A stretch of 6,111 nucleotides of DNA from Candidatus Melainabacteria bacterium. Lineage in GTDB: Bacteria > Cyanobacteriota > Vampirovibrionia > Obscuribacterales > Obscuribacteraceae. The notes under the pieces are model-generated. The model was not told where the DNA came from. It ran no database searches and worked only from the letters and a program-made list of their open reading frames with translations. Below, one piece after another: positions 1 to 4,760 of this stretch. Within the stretch, counting starts at the first letter, position 1. Each line of letters starts with the position of its first letter. The stretch covers positions 1 through 6,111 of the forward strand of contig JACQVM010000320.1 in assembly GCA_016209785.1 (NCBI GenBank), read 5' to 3'. Made by a program: the position numbers and the translations under genes.

Positions 1-153
1 CCGCAAGACTTGCCTAAAGTACGGCAGCACCTGGCTGAGTTGCATGTGCCTTTAGTTTGGATCCTCTTTGGGGCAGGATCTTTAGTTTATGGTGTGCTGC
101 GCATTCTTTATGGATGGTGGCGCAAGTTTGGTTCTAAACCTTACCAGGACTAA
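1..153 (+). CDS. C-terminal end of an unidentified membrane protein (5' end outside window)
   Basis: Frame 1 is open from the first base to a TAA at 151-153, giving 50 residues. The visible part begins with a short charged stretch (PQDLPKVRQHLAELH). It continues with about 22 hydrophobic residues (VPLVWILFGAGSLVYGVLRI), which look like one transmembrane segment. It ends in a short tail rich in Trp, Lys and Arg (GWWRKFGSKPYQD), which by the positive-inside rule would be cytoplasmic. The protein family is not recognisable from so short a piece. Its stop overlaps the stop of the convergent TPR gene by 4 bp. That the frame is coding is inferred from the open frame, the clean membrane segment and the stop position; there is no homology call. 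Confidence 0.6.
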   Translation, partial: PQDLPKVRQHLAELHVPLVWILFGAGSLVYGVLRILYGWWRKFGSKPYQD

Positions 154-713
154 AAGCTTTCTTTGTTTTGCTCCTTGCCTTGTGCTTTCTTTTTGCCCAG
201 TGCTACTTTAGTCGATCCGTCTTCTGGCAGAAGTACACGGGAAAGATACTTTTGCGTTGATTCAAAAAGCTTTGGAGCTACGCCAGTTAAGTTGATAAGG
301 TGTGACCGACCTTGAATAGATTGATCAGGGAATTCAGCTTTCTTAGCTACAAAAAGCCATTGCTTAACAACAAAATTAAATAGGGCGGGATCACGTTCTT
401 TCTGTCCTATGAGCTTTTGCTCGAGGGCCTGCGCATAGAGGATTCTACCGTCCATATCCATTGGCGCCATCTCAACAGAGCGTTGCAAAACCATGATGGC
501 TCGATCTAAGTTGCCCATTCTGAGTGAATTTTCGCCCTCTAGACGCAAAGCGTTAGGGGTGCGCATTCCCAGCTCAAGGAATTGATCTGAAGATACGACG
601 CCGTTGTGACTTTTCCCAATGCTGGATGTATCAACTATGAAATCTTCTTTGGCTGAAACTGCCGAGGCGGTGAAAATGGCAATAGCAAGTGAAAGTAAGA
701 CATTCCTGTGCAT
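150..713 (-). CDS. Exported protein with a tetratricopeptide-like repeat
   Basis: This encodes 187 aa. Residues 1-21 form a Sec-type signal peptide: Met-His-Arg, then a hydrophobic core LLSLAIAIFTASA, ending in V-S-A before KEDF. The mature protein is therefore probably periplasmic or secreted. Residues about 54-87 read as one TPR motif (ALRLEGENSLRMGNLDRAIM and the helix ending EMAP), and 88-100 (GRILYAQALEQK) look like the first helix of a second. The rest is helical, with a lysine-rich tail (GKKKAQGKEQNK). TPR modules usually mediate protein-protein contacts; the partner is unknown. The start is supported by a strong AAGGAG six bases upstream. It lies 48 bp downstream of rpe on the same strand and is probably co-transcribed. 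No enzymatic motif is visible. Confidence 0.8.
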   Translation of the reverse strand: MHRNVLLSLAIAIFTASAVSAKEDFIVDTSSIGKSHNGVVSSDQFLELGMRTPNALRLEGENSLRMGNLDRAIMVLQRSVEMAPMDMDGRILYAQALEQKLIGQKERDPALFNFVVKQWLFVAKKAEFPDQSIQGRSHLINLTGVAPKLFESTQKYLSRVLLPEDGSTKVALGKKKAQGKEQNKESF

Positions 714-719
714 TTGCTG

Positions 720-725
720 CTCCTT
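720..725 (-). promoter_or_regulatory. Ribosome binding site of the exported TPR gene
   Basis: On the minus strand AAGGAG sits six bases before the ATG at 711-713. It is a near-ideal Shine-Dalgarno sequence that fixes the start in front of the signal peptide. Confidence 0.75.
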
Positions 726-761
726 CTTGGTTGTTGGTGGCTGGTTGTATAGCTTGCATTG

Positions 762-1469
762 TTAAGTGTGGTGGTTGCCCGTAACGCTTGGGTTGTGGTG
801 TCTTGGTCTAGTAGATGAGTTTCCTCGCAGACTGGCAATGGACAAAGACATGTCAGCCGATCCATATACATATTTGCCTGCCACCATTACATTTGCTCCG
901 GCCTCAATTACCTTTGAGGCTGTTGAGGCATTAATGCCACCATCCACGATAATGTGTACTTGATGTCGCCCAGCATTGTTCAACATTTGCCGCAAAGCTC
1001 TTACTTTGGTGACCGTGGATTGGAGAAATTCTTGGCCACCAAAACCTGGATTGACAGACATAATTAGAACTAGATCAAGGTCATCCAGTACGTAGGTAAG
1101 CATATCTAATGGAGTGGCAGGATTTAACGCAACGCCAGCTTTCATTCCGAGCAATCGGATTTGAGATAGTATGCGCTGAAGATGTGTACATGCTTCAACG
1201 TGAACAGTTAAGTGCGTGGAGCCGGCCTCGGCAAAGGCTTTCAAGAATTGATCTGGGTTGCTAATCATCAAATGTACATCCAGCGGAAGCTTTGTATGCT
1301 GACGTAGGCTTGCCACCACTGGTGAGCCAATTGTAAGATTTGGGACAAAGTGTCCATCCATCACATCCACGTGTATCCAATCAGCACCGGCTACCTCAGC
1401 TCGTTTAAGCTCTGACGCAAGATTAGCGAAGTCCGCTGACAATATCGATGGTGCCACCAAGATTTGCAT
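762..1469 (-). CDS. rpe: Ribulose-phosphate 3-epimerase
   Basis: This 235-aa TIM-barrel enzyme interconverts D-ribulose 5-phosphate and D-xylulose 5-phosphate in the cytoplasmic pentose phosphate pathway. The N-terminus VAPSILSADFANL is the family signature. The four metal/catalytic positions are present with normal spacing: H33 and D35 in HVDVMDGHFVPN, H66 in LDVHLM, and D176 in IVDGGI. The phosphate-binding MSVNPGFGGQ (137-146) and GGI (177-179) are intact. Two features are odd. The last phosphate loop reads AGKYVYG (197-203), where relatives usually have AGSA(I/V)F. After the final helix there is also a polar tail of about 20 residues (ending PSVTGNHHT). The start is set by the signature, because only a weak AGG precedes the ATG. 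The assignment to Rpe is firm; a related sugar-phosphate epimerase such as AlsE is a minor alternative. Confidence 0.93.
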   Translation of the reverse strand: MQILVAPSILSADFANLASELKRAEVAGADWIHVDVMDGHFVPNLTIGSPVVASLRQHTKLPLDVHLMISNPDQFLKAFAEAGSTHLTVHVEACTHLQRILSQIRLLGMKAGVALNPATPLDMLTYVLDDLDLVLIMSVNPGFGGQEFLQSTVTKVRALRQMLNNAGRHQVHIIVDGGINASTASKVIEAGANVMVAGKYVYGSADMSLSIASLRGNSSTRPRHHNPSVTGNHHT

Positions 1470-1512
1470 GGCCTAAAACCGACAGCTGAAGGAAAAACAC
1501 AATGCAACGGTT

Positions 1513-1541
1513 ATCATGACGACCGGGCAAGCCCTGGTCAA
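1513..1541 (-). promoter_or_regulatory. Candidate promoter of rpe and the TPR gene
   Basis: On the minus strand TTGACC (1541-1536, five of six matches to the -35 consensus) is followed after exactly 17 bases by CATGAT (1518-1513, four of six matches to the -10). This predicts a leader of roughly 35-40 bases before the rpe ATG. The spacer contains an inverted repeat (see 1521-1539). It was found by eye only; the position in a divergent intergenic region fits. Confidence 0.4.
1521..1539. repeat. Inverted repeat inside the rpe promoter spacer
   Basis: GACCGGGC, a two-base AA centre, then GCCC-T-GGTC. The arms pair over eight bases with one extra T. No T-run follows on either strand, so it is not an intrinsic terminator. 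Its placement between the candidate -35 and -10 boxes suggests a repressor operator; this is inference. Confidence 0.4.
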
Positions 1542-1637
1542 GGGGTGGTGGAGTAGTTTGTTGCGAGCCAAATGAATATCTTTTAACTTTGCTTCAATTC
1601 TATTGTCTAGAGTAGCCAAGTCGTAAGGATTTCGTTA

Positions 1638-1679
1638 TTGTCAAGCTTAGTTGACAGTAAGACATAAGAAGTTGGTAAG
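1638..1679 (+). promoter_or_regulatory. Candidate promoter and operator of the acyl-CoA dehydrogenase homologue
   Basis: A perfect -35 hexamer TTGACA lies at 1651-1656. The -10 region 17 bases later (GGTAAG, 1674-1679) is poor, so the promoter may need an activator or lie elsewhere. TTGACA is also the right arm of a perfect dyad, TGTCAA (1639-1644), six bases, TTGACA (1651-1656). The remainder of the 256-bp divergent region 1470-1725 shows no ORF, RNA gene or other structure that I recognise. Confidence 0.35.
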
Positions 1680-1713
1680 TATTGGCAAACTACAATGAAG
1701 CTAACTAGTTTGT

Positions 1714-1719
1714 AAGGAG
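1714..1719 (+). promoter_or_regulatory. Ribosome binding site fixing a GTG start
   Basis: AAGGAG stands six bases before GTG at 1726-1728. The strength and spacing, together with the normal family N-terminus that follows (ADFRLSDEQ), make GTG the start codon of the acyl-CoA dehydrogenase homologue. Confidence 0.8.
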
Positions 1720-1725
1720 AACTAA

Positions 1726-2868
1726 GTGGCAGATTTTAGGCTATCAGATGAGCAGCGTCAATTTCAGCAATTGGCTCGGGAATTCTCTCAAAAGGAAATT
1801 GTTCCCAAAGCTTCACAGTTTGACAGCACTGCTGAGTTTCCGAGTGAGGTTTGTCGACAGTCTTGGGAGCTGGGCTTTATGAACCTCTTTATTCCAATTG
1901 AGCTAGGGGGGCTTGGGCTTCGCTTATGGGATGCTTGCCTTATTGCTGAAGAGTTTGGTGCAGCTTGCGCTGCCATTAGTAGTATCCTAGTGAGCCACAA
2001 TTTAGCGCAAGCGCCAGTAATTGCTGGTGGTACTGATGAACAGAAAAGAGAATTCCTAGAGCCACTAGCAAATGAATACTTATATGCTGCTTGTAGCCCG
2101 GCTGAGTTATCTTGCAAGGTAGATCCAAAGACTGTACAAGTAACTGCTAAGGCAAGCAAAGATGAGTATGTCCTGAGTGGACAAAAAACCTGGGTTTCTA
2201 ATGCCAGCGTTGCAAGATGGTATTACGTACTTGCCTCAACTGATCCTACACAAGGAATTGATGGGCTGTCAGCCTTTGTTGTGCCTGCTGATTCTAAAGG
2301 AATTGTGGTGGGGCAGCGGCAGCCAATGTTGGGTTGCAAGGCTTGTGATGTGAGAGAGATTACCTTTGTTGATGTCAAAGTAAGCAGACAGTGTCTGATT
2401 GGACAAGTTGGACAAGGGTGGAAAGTTACAAAAATGGGCTTTGCTCGTTGTTTGCCACTGTGGGCTTCTGTGGCGGTTGGATTGGCTAGAGCAGCCATGC
2501 AACACTCGATAGTTTATGCTAAGGAGCGCACCACTTTTGGAAAGCCCATTGCCCAACATCAGGCAGTAAGCTTCATGCTTGCAGATATGGCTAAAAACAT
2601 AGAGTCTTCCCGACTTTTAGCCTGGCAAGCCGCCTGGCTTTACGATCATGAAATGCCAATGAGCAAACAGGCCCTGATGGCTAAGGCATTTGCTGTCGAC
2701 ACTGCGATGAAGGTTGCAACGGATGCTGTGCAGATTTTTGGCGGTTATGGATATTCTCGCGAATATCCTGTTGAGAAGTTGATGCGTGACGCTAAAGTTC
2801 TACAGATATATCAAGGCAGTAGCTTGACAGATCGAGTAATGATTGCCGGCAGCTTAATTGGTGTTTAA
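1726..2868 (+). CDS. Acyl-CoA dehydrogenase family protein with an altered active site
   Basis: 380 aa is the normal length for the family, whose members are FAD-dependent and oxidise acyl-CoA thioesters between C2 and C3. The N-terminal helical domain (FRLSDEQRQF, WELGFMNLFIP, GGLG), middle beta domain (SGQKTWVSN, 151-159) and C-terminal domain (YAKERTTFGKPI, 264-275; QIFGGYGYSREYPVEKLMRD, 336-355) are all present, so fold, FAD and tetramer contacts look preserved. The active site is not standard. The YEGT motif reads YQGS, so the usual base Glu is Gln363. The alternative Glu site used by isovaleryl/long-chain enzymes aligns with Cys242. The adjacent conserved Arg (TRP) aligns with Leu243. 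The TEPxAGSD segment is replaced by SPAELSCKVD (124-133). No frameshift explains this. It may be catalytically silent, regulatory, or use other chemistry. No ETF or CoA-ligase genes lie nearby. Confidence 0.9.
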   Translation: MADFRLSDEQRQFQQLAREFSQKEIVPKASQFDSTAEFPSEVCRQSWELGFMNLFIPIELGGLGLRLWDACLIAEEFGAACAAISSILVSHNLAQAPVIAGGTDEQKREFLEPLANEYLYAACSPAELSCKVDPKTVQVTAKASKDEYVLSGQKTWVSNASVARWYYVLASTDPTQGIDGLSAFVVPADSKGIVVGQRQPMLGCKACDVREITFVDVKVSRQCLIGQVGQGWKVTKMGFARCLPLWASVAVGLARAAMQHSIVYAKERTTFGKPIAQHQAVSFMLADMAKNIESSRLLAWQAAWLYDHEMPMSKQALMAKAFAVDTAMKVATDAVQIFGGYGYSREYPVEKLMRDAKVLQIYQGSSLTDRVMIAGSLIGV

Positions 2869-2877
2869 TGACGACAT

Positions 2878-3114
2878 ATGAAGAAATCCAAAGATAGTCC
2901 TCATGAGATCGCTAAGGGACAATTGCTATGGGTTAAGGCTCCCCCCTATTACAACAAAGAATATCTCTATGAGGTCACTGCATCTGGTGACAAGCTTATT
3001 CGAGCCAGCCTTTATCACTCCCCTCGCGTCCGCAAGTCATGGACTACAGAAGAGCTGGTTCTTCTCTTTGAGATGGGCATGGTGCGTCTAGCTGAACCAG
3101 GACAGACGCCATGA
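2878..3114 (+). CDS. Small protein of unknown function, coupled to the acyl-CoA dehydrogenase homologue
   Basis: This encodes 78 aa of no recognised family. The N-terminus is lysine-rich. The core GQLLWVKAPPYYNKEYLYEV, followed by SGDKLIRASLYHS, looks like successive beta-strands. A helical segment (WTTEELVLLFEMGMVRL) comes near the end. A small SH3-like barrel is possible but is only a guess. There is no signal peptide or membrane segment. It starts 9 bp after the preceding stop, and an in-frame TGA at 2869-2871 rules out a longer version. No Shine-Dalgarno precedes the ATG, so translation probably depends on ribosomes finishing the upstream gene. The tight spacing suggests a shared transcript and perhaps a shared role. 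Confidence 0.7.
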   Translation: MKKSKDSPHEIAKGQLLWVKAPPYYNKEYLYEVTASGDKLIRASLYHSPRVRKSWTTEELVLLFEMGMVRLAEPGQTP

Positions 3115-3126
3115 GGGAGTCCTAAT

Positions 3127-3516
3127 CTATTTCTTGTGGTTAGAGGGTGTAACTAACTTTGGTACCTTGGCAGGTGCAATAGTCTTATGTGAGCGTTGTT
3201 CCAACTTACCAGGCGTGGAAGTGCTCAGCACAAAACGAACAATTGCGTAATAAAGCAAAACTAAAAGCAGGACATAGCCTACTGTGTGTAAAAACTGTCT
3301 TAAAGCTCGTTGTAGTCTGTATGATTTCTTTGATAGGTCAAAGTTGGCAGAGGAAATATTGTCCTCCAGTCGTTTAGTGACCCCAGATTTCATGGTGGTC
3401 TTAAGTCCGCCAAGCTTTTGCATCTCTGCAGTGGAGATTGACCTACCGCAGGTAAGGCAAAATCTAAGAGGTAAGTTCATGGACGCGCCGCAATAAGGGC
3501 ACGATACTGCTGACAT
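3127..3516 (-). CDS. Zinc-ribbon protein with one transmembrane segment
   Basis: This encodes 129 aa. Residues 6-23 form a short zinc ribbon with two knuckles, CPYC (C6, C9) and CLTC (C20, C23), each flanked by Gly as in the zinc-ribbon family of putative membrane proteins. A basic linker (30-74, KKSYRLQRALRQ) leads to one hydrophobic helix (about 75-98, VGYVLLLVLLYYAIVRFVL). A basic Pro/Lys tail follows. The positive-inside rule puts the zinc ribbon in the cytoplasm and the tail outside. The function is unknown; the ribbon could bind protein or nucleic acid. The start is set by the ribbon lying directly at the N-terminus; the Shine-Dalgarno is weak. The gene converges on the 78-aa gene with 12 bp between stops and follows the coiled-coil gene by 101 bp. 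Confidence 0.8.
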   Translation of the reverse strand: MSAVSCPYCGASMNLPLRFCLTCGRSISTAEMQKLGGLKTTMKSGVTKRLEDNISSANFDLSKKSYRLQRALRQFLHTVGYVLLLVLLYYAIVRFVLSTSTPGKLEQRSHKTIAPAKVPKLVTPSNHKK

Positions 3517-3617
3517 GTTTGCTTATATTGGGACTTGCTAACTTTGTTCAATAAACCTATCTTACGTTGACTAGAAGGTACTTCTGTTACAAAGTGTAAT
3601 ACTAAGGACAACTGTTG
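3517..3617. other. Spacer between the coiled-coil and zinc-ribbon genes
   Basis: This 101-bp, AT-rich gap holds a short perfect dyad AGAAG-GTA-CTTCT at 3573-3585. A near-palindrome, ACAACTGTTGT (3609-3619), overlaps the coiled-coil gene's stop. Neither is followed by a T-run, so no intrinsic terminator is claimed. No convincing promoter for the zinc-ribbon gene was found; it may have a promoter of its own or depend on readthrough. Confidence 0.4.
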
Positions 3618-3851
3618 TTAAAACTCTACAGCAGGTTCGTTGCTGTCACTGCAATAGCGGTTGTACATTTCAGCAATAGCTTCCTTGTCGTGGGCTAATG
3701 TCTCTTGTTTTTCATTGAGCTGAATGATGCGCGACTTTAGCTCCTCTATTTGCTGCTCTACTAAGCTTATCTCCTCATGGATTTCACTTTCGGTAGTGGA
3801 AAAAGCTTCTGCCAGGGTTGTAAATGCCCGTTCAATCTCCGTTTCTGCCAT
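3618..3851 (-). CDS. Small acidic coiled-coil protein of unknown function
   Basis: This encodes 77 aa, strongly acidic and almost entirely helical. Residues about 22-64 (SEIHEEISLVEQQIEELKSR onward to AIAEMYNRY) show heptad spacing of Ile/Leu/Val, consistent with a dimeric or trimeric coiled coil. A short unstructured acidic tail follows. There is one cysteine (C67) and no signal peptide or membrane helix. AAGGAAG six bases before the ATG supports the start. It lies 147 bp after cysE and 101 bp before the zinc-ribbon gene on the same strand. No family assignment is possible; such short coiled coils often act as oligomerisation or adaptor pieces. Confidence 0.72.
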   Translation of the reverse strand: MAETEIERAFTTLAEAFSTTESEIHEEISLVEQQIEELKSRIIQLNEKQETLAHDKEAIAEMYNRYCSDSNEPAVEF

Positions 3852-3998
3852 TAGGGACTTCCTTCCTAACCTATCGTGTAACTATTCTTTGGTTTATCAG
3901 CTATTGCTTGCTCTCTTACCAACAGGGGTCCTGTTAGCTTGTGTGTTTATTTTACCCCTGCTTTAGGTCTTTCAATAAGGTAAGACCCAAGCATAAAG
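3852..3998. other. Gap between cysE and the coiled-coil gene with two inverted repeats
   Basis: This is a 147-bp gap with no ORF of note. GGTCTT (3966-3971) and AAGACC (3982-3987) form a six-base stem with a ten-base loop just after the cysE stop. AACAGG-GGT-CCTGTT (3921-3935) is a perfect six-base stem with a three-base loop, about 70 bp before the coiled-coil start. Neither is followed by a T-run on the minus strand, so a standard terminator is not supported. An RNA processing hairpin or an operator is possible. A weak promoter-like pair (TTGGTA, 17 bases, TGATAA) is too poor to call. Confidence 0.4.
3858..3864 (-). promoter_or_regulatory. Ribosome binding site of the coiled-coil gene
   Basis: The minus strand reads AAGGAAG six bases before the ATG at 3849-3851. 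It supports translation of this 77-aa gene despite its small size. Confidence 0.6.
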
Positions 3999-4745
3999 TC
4001 AAATCCCTGCTCCGTGAAGAAACATGTCTACAGGATCTATTGAGCCGTTAGTTTCACATGCTGGTTTGGTGGCTGGCTCATCTTGATAGCCAGGGCTAGG
4101 TGCTTCTTGTTGTGACATAAACTTTGAGAAGCCAGCCTCAAGCTTAACAATATGATCTTTCAAGCTCTTAATTGCCTCAGCTTCTATGTCAGGTACTTCC
4201 TCTTTTATTCGCTGACCATTTTGGTAAATGACGCGACCTGGTACCCCTACAACAACACAATTGTCTGGCACATCCTTCAAAACAATTGATCCTGACGCAA
4301 CTTGTACATTATTGCCGACATAAATGGGTCCTTGAATTTCAGCTCCACTACCCACAACAACACCGCAACCTACAGTTGGGTGCCGCTTTGTACCTCTAGT
4401 TTGAGCTCCTTTACGTGCGGCAGCACCGCCTCCTAACGTTACTCCTTGATACAGCACGACATCGTCTCCTATCTCGGCTGTCTCGCCAATCACTACACCC
4501 ATGCCGTGGTCTATAAATACTCGCTTGCCGAGCTTAGCGCCAGGATGTATCTCAATGCCAGTGATAAGGCGAGTGAAATGTGAAAGGAAGCGAGCCAGGA
4601 CAACAAGCTTTCGTTGCCACAACCAGTGGGCAATACGGTGAATGCAAACTGCGTGGAACCCTGGATAACACAGTACTACCTCAAGCCAGTTGTGGGCTGC
4701 CGGGTCTTTGTTGAGGATATTTTCAATTTCTTCTTGCCAAGACAT
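3999..4745 (-). CDS. cysE: Serine O-acetyltransferase
   Basis: This 248-aa enzyme transfers acetyl from acetyl-CoA to L-serine, giving O-acetylserine, the first step of cysteine synthesis in the cytoplasm. The N-terminal helices (DPAAHNWLEVVLCYPG, 14-29) lead into a left-handed beta-helix of hexapeptide repeats. Key positions are E65 and H67 in GIEIHPGA, catalytic H80 in IDHGMG, GETAEIGDD, and H122 in KRHPTVG. Between TLGG and KRHPT the chain reads GAAARKGAQTRGT, placing H122 42 residues after H80 instead of 35 as in E. coli CysE: a seven-residue insertion in the active-site loop. A flexible tail (about 205-248) ends in HGAGI; the terminal Ile is the hallmark for docking into CysK. It lies 15 bp after cysK. 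The Shine-Dalgarno is weak, so translation may be coupled. Confidence 0.95.
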   Translation of the reverse strand: MSWQEEIENILNKDPAAHNWLEVVLCYPGFHAVCIHRIAHWLWQRKLVVLARFLSHFTRLITGIEIHPGAKLGKRVFIDHGMGVVIGETAEIGDDVVLYQGVTLGGGAAARKGAQTRGTKRHPTVGCGVVVGSGAEIQGPIYVGNNVQVASGSIVLKDVPDNCVVVGVPGRVIYQNGQRIKEEVPDIEAEAIKSLKDHIVKLEAGFSKFMSQQEAPSPGYQDEPATKPACETNGSIDPVDMFLHGAGI

Positions 4746-4760
4746 AATTTTCTAAGAGCT

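Noticed and set aside
766..963. A plus-strand ORF of 65 codons across the rpe 3' end
   Set aside because: It lies opposite a well-supported rpe, shows no family features and has no ribosome binding site; it is a shadow.
2083..2130. Frameshift as the cause of the lost TEPxAGSD motif
   Set aside because: Neither alternative frame restores the motif and both hit stops, while the frame before and after is continuous.
1788..2559. Minus-strand ORFs inside the acyl-CoA dehydrogenase gene
   Set aside because: The plus-strand frame has clear homology features over its full length, and the antisense frames show low-complexity composition with no recognisable domain.
3139..3157. GTTAG/CTAAC stem near the converging 78-aa and zinc-ribbon genes as a bidirectional terminator
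   Set aside because: It has only five base pairs with a nine-base loop, lies inside the zinc-ribbon coding end, and no T-run follows.
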